Below, piece by piece: positions 1 to 11,042 of a DNA stretch of 64,000 bases (its first letter is position 1; each line of letters begins with the position of its first letter). The translations under genes were made by a program, and so were the position numbers. This DNA is from Celoporthe dispersa. Its lineage: Eukaryota; Ascomycota; Sordariomycetes; Diaporthales; Cryphonectriaceae. Where the stretch lies: positions 1,798,001-1,862,000 of the forward strand of contig WAID01000013.1 of the NCBI GenBank assembly GCA_016584495.1, written 5' to 3'. The notes under the pieces are model-generated. The model was not told the origin of the DNA. It saw nothing but the letters and a program-made list of their open reading frames with translations, and searched no databases.

Positions 1-2553
1 CGCGCGTGGTCTGCCAAGCAGCGGTTCCCCGTGAAGCAGTGGGTGAACCAGATCGATAACCTCTACGACGAGTCGATCCGCATCTCGCACAAGGAGGCGA
101 CCAAGAAGAAGAACCTGTTCGTGAGCCGGTCCATGCTCTCGCTCAACACGTACGCCCTCGACTCGGCCACGGGGCCCGACACCCCCGGCGCGTCCAGGCC
201 GTCCACGCCCGGCTTCAAGGTCGAGATCTCGTCGCCGACCATGGCCAGCAGCTCGCTGCTGCAGCACGCCTCGCCCGACCTCCCGGCCTCGTCCCCCGGC
301 GGGCTGCCCTCGCCCGTGTTCGGGACGAGCCACAGCCGGCTCTCGTCGGCCAGCAACCTGAGCAACCTCGGCTCGCCCGGCCTGATGACGCCCAAGTTCC
401 CGTGGACGAGCCTGGAGCCCGGGTCGCACTCCAGCGTGGCGTCCTTTGACAGCTTCGCCATGCGCGCCCAGCAGGACGGCCACACGTCGCCGCGGCCCGG
501 CTCTATCGCCACCGACTACACCGACCCGATGACGGGGCTGCCCCTTCCCAAGCCCAGCTTCTACCAGCAGAGCAACCGCGGCAGCCAGCTGTCGCTCAGC
601 GACGTGGTGGGCGAGCGGCACGACATGAAGCTGCAGAAGGTGGACCTGTCCTTCACCGACGCCAACGGCGAGTTCTTCGCCGAGTTCCAGGAGATGCTCG
701 ACGGCATCACGGCCAAGAACTCGCACACGGACCTGTGCATCGAGGAGTTCCTCAAGAAGAGCGAGAAGGAGTGGTTCAAGCGGTACCGCAACGCCAAGCT
801 GGGCATCGACAGCCGCGACGCGAGCCGCACGCGCAGCCCGATGGGCAGGCGGCCCGAGAGCAGGGATGGCAAGACCAGGAACTCGTCCATCGTCAGCAGG
901 GGCCGGCCGAGGCATCGCAGTATTACTCCCCACAGTATCAATACGTATATGAGCACGGAAGCCGACTCACCGCGCGAACTAGACGTTGACGATGAATTCC
1001 TGCTGGGCTCCGGCTACAAGGCGCCCACCGGGCTGAGGAAGTGAGTCTAGATGCCCCCCTCCCCCTTATTTTTTCTTTTTTTCTTCTTTTTCTGTATGGC
1101 TGCTGACGAGACGTGTTTCCTCTCCGCACAGGGTCCTCTCGATCCGCATCGGAGACTGGCCCATCTACGCCTTCATGATGGCGCTCGGCCAGATCCTGTC
1201 CGTCAACTCGTACCAGATCACCCTGCTCACGGGCGAGGCCTCGCAGACCACCAACAAGCTGTACATCATCGGCTCCGTCTACCTGGTCACGTCGGTCATG
1301 TGGTGGCTCATGGTCCGCAACTTCAAGTCCCTGTACAGCATCACCCTGCCCTGGGCCTTCTTCGGCCTGGCCTTTGCCATCATGGGCATCACGGGCTTCA
1401 TCAGCGACAGCGACACACAGGAGACCGTGGAGCTGATCGCGACTGTCCTCTACGCGGCTGGCGCCAGCAGCGGCGGCGTGATGTTTGCCCTGAACTTTGG
1501 TGACGAGGGTGCGTCTCTTCCCCCCCCCCCATCAACCCCTCTCCCTCTCCCTTTTCCTTTTTCTTCTTTTTTTTTCTCCTGGAGCCGTGTTACTGACAAG
1601 GGAGGGGAAACCCCATCACAACAACAGGTGGCTCTCCGACTAAATCATGGGTCCTAAGGGCTATCTCCGTCGCCGGCATCGCCCAGGTCTACACCCTCAT
1701 GCTCTGGTACTGGGGCTCCCTCGTCGCGGAGTCCGAGGCCACCATCACGGGCGACATTGGCAACTCGGACGTGCCCCTGGGCCTGGTGGTCTGCGTGCCC
1801 CTCGCCGTCATCTTCTGGGCCATCGGCGTGGTCCTCTTCCTCGGCCTCCCCGACTACTACCGCCAGTCCCCCGAGTCCATCCCCGGCCTCTACATCTCCC
1901 TCCTGCACAGGAAGCTCGTGCCCTGGTTCTTCGTCGCCATCATCATCCAGAACTACTGGCTGTCCGCCCCCTACGGCCGCAACTGGGAGTTCCTCTTCGA
2001 CAGCCAGTACCTCCCCGCCTGGGCCGCCGCCGTCCTGGCCCTGGGCTTCTTCGTCGGCCTGTGGAGCATCGTGCTCTACGTCTTCAGCCTGTTCTCGGAC
2101 GAGCACACCTGGCTGCTGCCCATCTTCGCCATCGGCCTCGGCGCCCCGCGGTGGGCCCAGATGCTCTGGGGCTGCTCCGGCATCGGCTGGTACATCCCCT
2201 GGGTCGGCTCCGGCCTGGCCTCGGCCATCCTCTCGCGCTGCCTGTGGCTGTGGCTCGGCCTCCTCGACGCCATCCAGGGCGTCGGCCTGGGCATGATGCT
2301 GCTCGCCACCCTGACGAGACAGCACGTGCTCGCCGTGCTCATCGGCACCCAGGCCGTCGGTGCCGCCGTGACCATGCTGGCCCGCGCCACGAGCCCCAAC
2401 CGCCTCGACGCCAACACCACCTTTCCTGACTTCAGCCAGGGTGCCCTCCCGGGCGCCGCCCAGAAGTGGTTCTGGATCTGCCTCGCCTTCCAGCTCGTCA
2501 TCCCCTTTGGCTACTTCAAGTTCTTCCGCAAGGAGCAGGTCGCCAAGCCCTAA
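1..2553 (+). CDS. AGS1: Alpha-1,3-glucan synthase, C-terminal part (5' partial)
   Basis: Last 780 residues of a cell-wall alpha-1,3-glucan synthase, a family usually around 2,400 aa, so the amylase-like and GT5 synthase domains lie outside the window. The frame is open from base 1. Exons are 1-1040, 1132-1508 and 1628-2553, with introns 1041-1131 (GTGAGT...CACAG) and 1509-1627 (GTGCGT...ACAG). The first exon is the Ser/Pro-rich cytoplasmic linker after the synthase domain. From exon 2 onward there is a multipass membrane region of about ten hydrophobic segments, beginning near MALGQILSVNSYQ and continuing through VLRAISVAGIAQVYTLMLWY. In this family that region is thought to export the nascent glucan across the plasma membrane. 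No frame break is seen in this part. The tail ends in a Lys-rich stretch (FRKEQVAKP). Identity rests on overall resemblance to Ags1/Mok1 C-termini and is strong. Confidence 0.93.
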
Positions 2554-3738
2554 AGAGGGGAGCCCCTGGGACTCCCATTGCTCCCTCCCTCCCTCTCTCT
2601 CCCTCTCTCTCTCCCCCTCCCGCTCCCTCCCTCTTCTTGGGTTTTCTATTGCCCAAAAAAAATTGTTTGTACTTGTTACCTACCTCATAGGCATCATCAG
2701 CGAAAGGTTCACACGGGCGTTTTTTTTCTTCTTTCTGTTTTGTTCTTTGGCATGAACGCGGCTTGCTCTCTCTCTCTCTCTCTGCCTTGTTTGTTTTTTC
2801 TTTCTTTTTCCTTTTCGAATTCTTGGATATGGATTATAGATAAAAAGATATTACATGTTGCATATATTATCCTGTGGTAACTTACAAAGGTGGATCAATA
2901 TAGGGGAGGAAGAGGCGCTTCGTGCTCTCGGGTTACTTTGGGGGGCTATATGAATTATTATCTTATACTACTGCACACGAGATACCAAAATAAAACCGCA
3001 CTTTACGCAACACCTGGGCTTTACAGAGGTACCTGCTCAGGGTAGGTGATCCTATAGCCTCTTGCGATCCGTCGCGGGAAGAGGGCTCTCGTTTCTACAG
3101 AGCCCAAGGTGCCACGGCCTACCCAGCTTTCGATCCCCCAACCATCCCCGACCTCCTCGCCCTCGCCCTCTGCCGTATCTCTCTCTCTCTCTGTGTACAT
3201 GTTGAGGTTCGGGTGTGTTCTCGAGGATGTCTCTGCGCCTCCAGTACAGTAGAAAACCTGCTTTGTTGGTTGGTGTTGTGGGCCAGAACATTTTGGTTGT
3301 CAAAGGTGCTGGCAACAAGTGCGGACCCCTAATCGGGTTAGAGAGGAACAGAGGAGGGTCCGATGGTGCACCGAAGGGGCCCATGCGTGCCTGCCTGCCT
3401 GTGTGCCTGCCGAGCCTTCCCTGGTTATGGGGACGGTGTGTATGGGTGGGCAGGTGGGGTAGCCTTAGGTGACTTGACTTGACTGCTTTTGGTACTCAGA
3501 ACCTTAGTACGTAGCATTTATCTGCTTTCATCTGCCTGTCACTAGATAGGGCAACCGCTATCCTGCGCAGCATGACGAAAGTGCAGAAACCATCGACGGC
3601 CGAAAAGAGGATCGACCTGACCTACCACAGCAAGCTTGTCACTCTGTCACTGTCACCTCGCCCACCTGCCTGCCCACTACATGTTGACCGGCTGTCCCTC
3701 TCAGCGAGCCCGAGCACACCTGCAAGACGAGGCCAATT

Positions 3739-3758
3739 GTGTGTGTGTGTGTGTGTGT
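3739..3758. repeat. (GT)10 microsatellite
   Basis: Ten uninterrupted GT dinucleotides in the intergenic region upstream of the TCO89-like gene. Such tracts are length-variable. Confidence 0.9.
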
Positions 3759-4181
3759 CTTGCTTCTTCTTTGACGTGGCACATTGCCGTCCATTCGCCT
3801 CGCTGCGCGCCTGCAGCCAGGTCAACCCTCCAACTCAGACCGAGTGCCTGTCCAGGCCAATCCCGATCGAGGGCCCAATCCTAATCCTCTATCTACCTGC
3901 TCCATCTCATCCGTCCTCCATCTGGCAACGGATAATTCCCCCCCCTCGGTCTCTCCGCCCCGAGCAGGCAGGACGAGTTGAGTCAGAGGTTAATTAGGTC
4001 CAGGTTCCAAGCCAAAAAGGCCGGGTCTCAATCGCAGGCAGACGATGAGGACTGCGACCTGAACCCCTGGCCCCATCCCCCAGTCTCAATTGATATCCAA
4101 CCCGTGGTTTGCCGACCGCATCTTTCCTCCTCTTACCCGACCTTGTCTCACCGGGGAAAAAAAGAACCCCTCTACCCCCCC

Positions 4182-4270
4182 AAAGAAAAAAAGAAAGGAA
4201 AGGAAAGGAAAGGAAAAGAGAAAAAGAAGGGAGAAGAAAGAAAGAGAAAGAAAGAAAAGAAAAGAAAAAA
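4182..4270 (+). repeat. 89-nt uninterrupted polypurine tract
   Basis: Every base from 4182 to 4270 is A or G. The tract includes four direct GGAAA pentamers and many AAAG/AAAGA units. It ends about 175 nt upstream of the ATG at 4445, so it lies in the promoter or 5' UTR of the TCO89-like gene. Long purine/pyrimidine tracts are common in fungal core promoters and can form triplex DNA; a regulatory role here is inference. Confidence 0.85.
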
Positions 4271-4444
4271 CAACCCGGCCGAGCCAGAGCTTGAGCTCCT
4301 AGCCCCACGCTACGAGCTCGGTGGAAGGGAGGAAGAGGTGTAACAAGCTGATCAAGGTGGTACGCCGACCGTCACTGTCTGAGACGGACTAATCCCTTGA
4401 AAGGCGAGGGAGGGGGCGAAAAAAAACGGAAGGGAAAAGCAACC

Positions 4445-6577
4445 ATGGCGAGGGATAGGGAACAGACAGACAGCATGTCACCCTCCACGGGCCAATCAAA
4501 ACGGCCTCCCTCTGGCCGCGACGCCGGCTCATTGGGCAGCGACCAGACACAGCGCCCTCATAACCAGCAGCAGGCACAGCAGCACCAGCAGCAGCAGCAG
4601 CACAGGAAACACCAGCAGAGACATCATGTGGGAGGAGGTACGGGTGGTCGGATGCACGCAAGAGTTCCCTCCTCCAAAGGCCTGTCCAGGCAGAACGCCT
4701 CCTCGACCAAGCTCCATCGCCGTCTCACCTCACCCTCTCCCGACCGTGGTACCACCGTCAACACAAACACAAACACAAACGCCGCCACCGCCGCCGCCGC
4801 CGCCCCCGGGCTGACGACCTCCTCCTCCTCCTCCGCCTCCAACAACCACCATCACCACCACCACCACCAGCGCAAGCACTCCGCCCACTCCTCCGACCTG
4901 AGGCTGTCGCGCAACCCCTCTGCCACGAACCTCAAGAAGAACGCCTCCCAGACCACCCTCAAGCGCAACAAGTCCCACGTCGAGGTCGGCAGGCGGAGCA
5001 AGTCCTCCGCCCAGCTTAAGCGCTCCTCCTCCGAGAAGACCGTTAGCAAGCTCAAGCCCTCCAGGTCCGCCGTCCACTTCGACATCGGCACCGACGGCCA
5101 GTTCGACCACGAAGACGACGAGGACGACGTGGAGGAGTGGGTCGACGCCAGCAGCTCCGCCTCACCCTACCTGTCGCGCCGCGGCTCCGTCATCACCAGC
5201 GGCCAATCGTCCGCACACGCCCAGGGAAGCCCCGTCTCGCGCCCAGGCGGCGGCGGCGGCGGCAACAGAAGCAGCAGCAGCAGCAGCGGCAGCAGCAGCA
5301 GCGACGCTGTGGCGGAGGATGACGACGGCGGCAACAACGGGGACGAGGAGCCGACACCGCTAGCGGAGCCCCAGAGGCTCCTGTTCGACCCCACCACCCA
5401 GCACAGTAGGAACCTCACCTCGAGGCTGCTCCAGCGCACCCCGTCGCACAGCGCGACCACCAGCATGTCCAACATGACCGCCCTGGCCAAGGCGGCCTCG
5501 CCCGACAGCAGGCACTCGGCGAGCACCCTGTCCGTGACCTCGGCCCAGCCGCAGGGCGTGGCGGGCAGCAACGGCGTGGACGAGGTCACGTCGCGGTTCA
5601 TCACGTCACAGGGCTCTGTCGGGTCCTTCTACACGCCCGCCGAGGCAGCCAGGGCGGCGGGCAAGAGGCCGCAGTCGCTGGGTGGTCTCCCAGCCGGCCT
5701 GGCGGACACGGGACTGTCTGCCGCGACTACACAGGTACAAGAGGAAGAGGATGATGATGAGGAGGAGGATGATGGCAAGGACGACGACGGCCTGCAGCAC
5801 CACCAACACCACCACCGCCGCCGCCAGCAGCGCCAACAACAACACCACCACGACGACGACGAGGAGCCGACCGACCCGGAAGACGCGGGCATCACGAGCG
5901 CCATAGCGACCACGGCCCGGTCCAGGAAGGAAGGGCGCGTCGCTGCCCTGTCGGAGAAGAGCTGGACCCAGCAGAAGATCAACCTGCAGCGCGCCAGCTC
6001 GTCCATGGAGCCCGTGCGCCACCGCCACTCTGGCATAGGCGGCTTCGCGGCTGAGGTTGCTGAGGTCGCGGGCCCGCTCCTCGGGGGCGCCGGCTACGAG
6101 AGCCAGGACCCGCGCGTGTACAAGCTCCTCGAGCGCACCGGTGTCGAGTACAACATCGTCCGCCGGTACCAGAACCCTGTGGCCCGTTCCCTGGCCCGCA
6201 TCGCCCAGCTGCCCGGCAACGACAAGGCCAGGCGGATCCCGCGCGGCGCGGCGGCGCCGCCGCCGTCGTCATCGTCTGGCCGGCGCTCCCTGCAGAACTT
6301 TGGGCTGAGCCAGAGCTTCCGAGAGCCGGGGGCGACGACGAACGGACGGCGGCCCGAGACGCCCAGGCGATCGCGCTCGACTACTAGGCACAGCGGGGCG
6401 GGCTCCAGCCTGGACACGGACGACGGCGGCGGCGCGGCGGCCAGGATGCACGAGGGTCCTGGCTCCCGCCTGAGCGGGGCGAGCCTGGTCAACGGCGAGG
6501 AGGACGAGGGGATCCAGGCAATCCTGAGGGGTATGTGGGATAAGAACCTGGTGGATCTTGCCGCGAGTGCGGATTAG
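4445..6577 (+). CDS. TCO89: TORC1 subunit TCO89-like protein
   Basis: Intronless, 710 aa. I chose the ATG at 4445 (ACCATGG context) because the upstream in-frame extension has no ATG. TCO89 is a non-catalytic subunit of TOR complex 1 at the vacuole membrane. Family blocks are visible in order: an Arg/Ser N-terminus with HARVPSSKGL, the repeated basic blocks NLKKNASQTTLKRNKS and SAQLKRSSS, AVHFDIGTDGQ, the acidic EEWVDAS block followed by SPYLSRRGS, then LTSRLLQRTPS, and SRFITSQGSVGSFYTP. The C-terminal block is QKINLQRASSSMEP to YKLLERTGVEYNIVRRYQNP. It is extremely low in complexity, with poly-Gln, a run of seven His, poly-Ser, poly-Gly and Asp/Glu runs. These insertions are less conserved than the blocks. 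Many RxxS sites suggest phosphorylation (inference). Confidence 0.8.
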   Translation: MARDREQTDSMSPSTGQSKRPPSGRDAGSLGSDQTQRPHNQQQAQQHQQQQQHRKHQQRHHVGGGTGGRMHARVPSSKGLSRQNASSTKLHRRLTSPSPDRGTTVNTNTNTNAATAAAAAPGLTTSSSSSASNNHHHHHHHQRKHSAHSSDLRLSRNPSATNLKKNASQTTLKRNKSHVEVGRRSKSSAQLKRSSSEKTVSKLKPSRSAVHFDIGTDGQFDHEDDEDDVEEWVDASSSASPYLSRRGSVITSGQSSAHAQGSPVSRPGGGGGGNRSSSSSSGSSSSDAVAEDDDGGNNGDEEPTPLAEPQRLLFDPTTQHSRNLTSRLLQRTPSHSATTSMSNMTALAKAASPDSRHSASTLSVTSAQPQGVAGSNGVDEVTSRFITSQGSVGSFYTPAEAARAAGKRPQSLGGLPAGLADTGLSAATTQVQEEEDDDEEEDDGKDDDGLQHHQHHHRRRQQRQQQHHHDDDEEPTDPEDAGITSAIATTARSRKEGRVAALSEKSWTQQKINLQRASSSMEPVRHRHSGIGGFAAEVAEVAGPLLGGAGYESQDPRVYKLLERTGVEYNIVRRYQNPVARSLARIAQLPGNDKARRIPRGAAAPPPSSSSGRRSLQNFGLSQSFREPGATTNGRRPETPRRSRSTTRHSGAGSSLDTDDGGGAAARMHEGPGSRLSGASLVNGEEDEGIQAILRGMWDKNLVDLAASAD

Positions 6578-7394
6578 AACAGGGACATGTTCTCTCCCGC
6601 GCGACCCAGATGGGGCCAGAGTGCAACATAGCCTCGAGGGGGGCGCGGGGAGCTCATTCTGTTGTGGACTTTTCGGTTCAAGGAATCTCAGGGCACCCAA
6701 GGATGGATGCACGATGGGTGGATATGGCGTTTTTGGTACGGTACAGGTACAGATACAGGTACAGCATTGCGAGGGCAAGGGAAAACCACACACCATACCA
6801 AGACTGCAATTCCTTTTTTTTTTTCTTCTTCTCCAACATCATGTCTTTTTTCTTCCAAGAAGAAGAACTCTTTCTTCCCCCTACACGCTGGGGCAGTTTA
6901 TGCTAGGTATTTCCGCATCAAGTCGTCTAGAGCTGAACCCAAGACACTGTCCTCCTCTGTTCGCTCGCAGGTAAACAGTATAAATTACATTCTTCTCTGA
7001 GTACTGTGAGCCTGTCCCTTTTCAAGAAAGAAGAGAAATCAAGATGAACAAGACAGAACGAAACGGTTGTACCAGAGAACATATATAGTGACGACAGTAG
7101 AGAGGCCCCCCTCGATGAGCCAGGCTTACTAAGCCGTCCAGGTCCGTTCGCAGAGGTCCAATCTAGCCGAGGCGGTAACGCCTGGACGGCTTCATCTTTC
7201 TCGACTCCTCTCCAGGACGACAACCACAACAACCACCCTCATCCGCACCAAGCAACCACCACGCTGACCATACCATCTGTACCCAGACCGGTATCACCGA
7301 ATACCCACGCAATTTCTTTGCTCTTTGTTTCTTCCTTTTTTTGTTTTCTCTTTTTTAAATCACAGCACCAGGGTCTGACCTGAATCAACACAAA
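6578..7394. promoter_or_regulatory. Intergenic region, promoter/leader of SPF30-like gene
   Basis: No gene seen. The stretch holds the TCO89 3' region with a short GTACAG-type repeat near 6738-6766 and a T-rich block at 6812-6855. The last 80 nt before the ATG at 7395 are strongly C/T-rich, a usual feature of fungal core promoters and leaders. Confidence 0.5.
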
Positions 7395-8585
7395 ATGAGC
7401 GCGCAGTTGTCACAACTCGAGGACGAGAAGAAACAGTACCAAGAGCAGGTATGTTGTGTGGCGCCTGGGTCCCGCCCTCCCACCTCTTCTTTCCTCGTCG
7501 TGCTCCTCCTCCCGCCGGACCACTCCTGCTGACTCCTGCACCCATGACCACCAGCTCGAAATCGTCTCCCAGTCCCTCCACGATGAGCCGGAGAATGCCG
7601 AGCTCCTCGGGCTCAAGGCCGAGCTCGAGGAGATGATCAAGATCATCAACGAGTCCATCGCCGACGTCGCCCCCTCCAACCAGCGGCACGCACCAGCCCA
7701 GGCCGCAGCGGCGCCCCCGCCGCCATCACCGCCGGCCGCCAAGCCCGAGAAGTGGTCCCGCGAGAACCACCCGGCATTCAAGAAGCAGATCCAGGAGGAG
7801 AAGGAGCGCACGGAGGCCGCCAGCGCCGCCGCGGCCGTGGAGGCGGTACAGGTGAACTATGCGGTCAACGACACCGTCCTGGCCAAGTGGGTGTCGGGCG
7901 ACAAGGGCTTCTACCCGGCGCGGATCACGTCGGTTACGGGGAGCAGCACGCAGCCCATCTACACGGTCAAGTTCAAGAGCTACGACACGGTCGAGACGCT
8001 CAAGGGCCGGGACATCAAGCCCGCCACCAACAAGCGCAAGGCCGACGGGACCTCTGCGGGCGCGGGGGCAGCCTTGCCAGCCCGGTCACGCCGGGGACAC
8101 CGTCGTCGTCGTCGGCGGCGGCTGCTGCTGCTGCTGCTGCTGGCTTCCCGGGTGCCGGCGGTTCGGCGACGAGCAATAACGGCATCGTCCTGACCAGCGC
8201 GCCGAGCGTGTACCCGCAGGCGGAAGAGAAGGGCGCAGACGGTGCCGAGAAGCCGGCCAAGAAGTTCAAGAAGATCAAGGCGACCAAGGAGCTCGAGAAG
8301 GGCAAGAACAAGTGGCAGGAGTTCAGCAACAAGAGCAAGTTCGGCAAGGCCCAGAAGAAGGACAGCATGTTCCGGACGCCAGAGGGCGTGCACGGGCGAG
8401 GTATGTACTGCCGCGGCCCCAAGTTATTCAATGATGCAGAAGACCTGGGAGATCATTATGCTGACGTGTGTGCGTGTGCGTGTGTGTCTGCTGCAACAGT
8501 TGGGTTTACAGGCTCGGGCCAGGCCATGCGCAAGGATCCTACCAGGAGTCGTCATATCTACCAACCTAATGAGGACGTTGACTAA
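7395..8585 (+). CDS. SPF30: SPF30/SMNDC1-like Tudor splicing factor (one apparent frameshift)
   Basis: Exons are 7395-7448, 7555-8400 and 8500-8585, with introns starting GTATGT and ending CAG. The protein is about 328 aa if one base is restored. SPF30 is a U2 snRNP-associated nuclear factor needed for tri-snRNP recruitment. The N-terminus is a short helical region (QLEDEKKQYQEQ, LHDEPENAELLGLKAELEEM). A Tudor domain follows at roughly residues 119-172 (DTVLAKW...GFYPARITSV...YTVKFKSY), the fold that binds symmetric dimethylarginine on Sm proteins. The C-terminal block carries KKFKKIKATKELEKGKNKWQ, SMFRTPEGVHGRVGF and GSGQAMRKD, as in family members. The Tudor part and the C-terminal part lie in different frames; adding one G to the GGGGG run at 8064-8068 joins them. 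I infer a sequencing indel. Confidence 0.85.
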
Positions 8586-9570
8586 GATGCTTTTTCTTGC
8601 TGCAGAAAACCTCCTCGTCACCCGGGCTCTCTCGGAGCGCGGCAACAAGACGACTGCTGGATCATTATCATCATCTCCGGATCCTGAAGCCGGACGGGAC
8701 TCTCGACCGCTGCGCAGGTCGGCCCCCATCCGGCCTTGCGACTTTCTCTCTCTGGTGTTTTTTTGGTCTCGGGCGCTGGGCTGGGTCTACATTCTATGTT
8801 TCCTCTCATCTACGGTAAACGCACCTTTGATTTCTCAAATGGAGGCTAACTCGGTTTCTTTCTCATGGCTCCCCCCGAAGACTGTGTCTTATCGTCACTA
8901 CAGTCAGAAGAAAAAAGAAAGAAAGAGAATTGAAAGAAAAAAATAAAAGAGAGAGAAAGTCGGCGCACAACTTCATATAGGCGTGCTCAGTACCGTCGAG
9001 CTAGTCTCTTGTTACACACACGAGGCCTGAGTCAGTATGGGACAGTATGTGTATATATATATATATGTAAATATGTATGTGTATGATAACAATGAGGTTC
9101 TTCATATCTATCCGGTCTGAAAACAGACACCTGCGCCCAGTATAATAATGACTACACCCAAGACTCGGACCACAAGATCTCGCAATTCTTCGCGCGAGAC
9201 AATTATGGGCGAAGCAACACAGCCCACCACTGGGGCCAGGTGAGGGCCAGTGGACTCAAGGCTTCCCACATGCAGGCGAAAGGATTCGCGTCCTTTTGGG
9301 AGAACGCCAGCAGTGGGTTGACTGGCCAAAGGGCCCTTGTCAGCAAAGAACCCGGGGGGAGGCAGGGCTGCAGATCGCTGGAGCCCACCACAGGCAGCAT
9401 CAGTCTGACCTGCTGAGCCTCCCTCTGGCACTTGCTTGTGATCCTTCCTCTCGATACACACAACTTTATCTCCACTCGTCTCTTCATTTCACCGTCCCCA
9501 TTTATCTTCTTCTTCTTTTCCCTTTCCCATCACCACCACCACCATCTGTTTCTTCTTTTTCCATCGCGTT
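8586..9570. other. Intergenic region with (TA)n tract
   Basis: No supported gene. It includes a (TA)n run at 9052-9066, purine-rich patches near 8905-8958, and a C/T-rich leader (about 9480-9570) with CAC repeats just before the next ATG. Confidence 0.55.
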
Positions 9571-11042
9571 ATGATGGACTCTCCAATCTGCGAGAAGGAG
9601 ACTGGCGTGCTGCACGCTGATGCCGGCGCCAGAAAAGAGTCGTCACCTGCCGACCTGGAAGAGGCCCGCCACGACGACCCGTTACCGTCCGCCGAGGATG
9701 TCGAGGCGGAAGACGAAAAGTCACAGCACCAGGTGGCTGCCTCTCGAGGGGGGCCGCGATCTATGCCGAGCCTTCTCCGCCTGGTCATCTGCTTCTGTAT
9801 CGGCTTCTTCGGCCTCTTGGGCTTCCGGCGCGGCCTCGCTGCGTTCAGGCGTGGCCCGGGAGGAGGCTGCGCTGCCCCACAGCCGACATACGACGTAATC
9901 ATACACAAAGACTACCCGACGGCCACGGACGAGGTGCAACACTCGGCTGACTGCAACTCGCGCTTCCCGGAGGAGCGCCTAGAGCTGATGCTGCACGACC
10001 CAGACCCCACCCTCCGCTCGAGCTACTGCAACGAGACGTGCCGTGGCGAGATGAAGTTCGGCGGGTCTCTGGGGGCGGTGGCGGCAGGCCTCACGGGGGC
10101 GGCTGCCGACTTCGTCTCCAAGACGTCTGCGGCCGAAGAGAGGCGGTGGATATACTGTCGGGCCATCGCGCCCGCCACGGAGCACGACGACTGCGGCAGG
10201 GCCCTCGTCCGCATGAACAGGACGGACTGGGCGTTCACGCCCCGCATCGGGAACCACAAGTTCATGAGCCAGGTGGACCAGGCCCTGGCGGAGCTGGTGG
10301 AGGCACAGGCGGCCGCCGCCGCCGCCCCGGCCCCCTGCAGCAGCATCCCGACCTACGCGCAAAGGCCCAGAGCCCCCTCCTCGGCGGGCCACCCCCGCAG
10401 CGGCAGGAGCAGCAGCAGGAGCGCCACGAGCTGGGCGCCACGATCTGCGCCGGCTGTTTCTGGAGGCAGGTGGCCGGCGCCAGCATGAGGGAGGCGATGA
10501 GCTTCGTGGCCACAGCGCCGTCGCGCGCCGAGTACGTCGAGTTTGTGAAGCGGTACCACGCCACGTGCACGTCGCTGGGGGCGGACTGGCTCGGCGGCGT
10601 GCCCTACGGGGACGAGCCGCTGCTGTGGCGCGTGCGGACGCCGGGCGGAGACATCATGCGGTACGTCGACTCGGACGAGTGGGACGAGGATTGGATGCCG
10701 GCCGGGCGCATCTACGGCCTGAACGAGGCGACGCGGGAGGTTACCTGGCGGGAGAAGAAGGCGGCGGCGGGTGGGGAGGGGGTCACGCTGTGGCAGGTCC
10801 TGCTGGCGGAGAGGACGCTTGGGTATGTGCGGGAGAAGGGGCGGGACGAGTGGGCGCGCGAGGTTGACCTCAGGAGGCTGGCAGATATGCACTTTTGGGC
10901 GGGCGCGGACGGTAGGGATCTCACCAGGCACAATGGCCGGGACGGCGTGATCGGGGTCAAGATTCTTGGGGGCGGGCGGGACAGGTCAGAGTGCTGCACG
11001 CTGGAGGAGAAGACTTGCGAGGGACGGCGGTCTTGTCCTTGA
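9571..11042 (+). CDS. Cysteine-rich single-pass membrane protein of unknown function (one apparent frameshift)
   Basis: I do not recognise this gene. The protein is about 490 aa if one base is restored, starting at ATG 9571 or 9574. The first 70 residues are acidic and hydrophilic (cytoplasmic). One hydrophobic helix (SLLRLVICFCIGFFGLLGF, about residues 67-85) is followed by basic residues. The remaining 400 residues are rich in cysteine, including CNETC, YCR...DDCGR, ICAGC and ECC...TC...C, as expected of a disulphide-bonded lumenal or extracellular domain. A type II-like signal anchor is inferred. An Ala-rich stretch near 10310-10340 is followed by a frame change. One missing C in the CCCCC run at 10392-10396 would join the frames (SAGHP to PQRQEQQQERHELG). 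A 44-nt GT-AG segment at 10297-10340 would also do so, but it is short and has a poor donor. Confidence 0.6.

Larger units (their letters stand above)
2554..4444. other. Intergenic region AGS1-TCO89
   Basis: The 1.9 kb hold no convincing gene. It contains the AGS1 3' UTR, C/T-rich stretches with short CT microsatellites (2766-2783 and about 3178-3192), a (GT)10 repeat at 3739-3758, and an uninterrupted polypurine tract at 4182-4270 upstream of the next start codon. Short open frames here are low-complexity or lack any recognisable domain. Confidence 0.7.

Noticed and set aside
1654..2429. Long Arg/Pro/His-rich frames overlapping the AGS1 3' exon
   Set aside because: Out-of-frame readings of a GC-rich membrane-protein exon.
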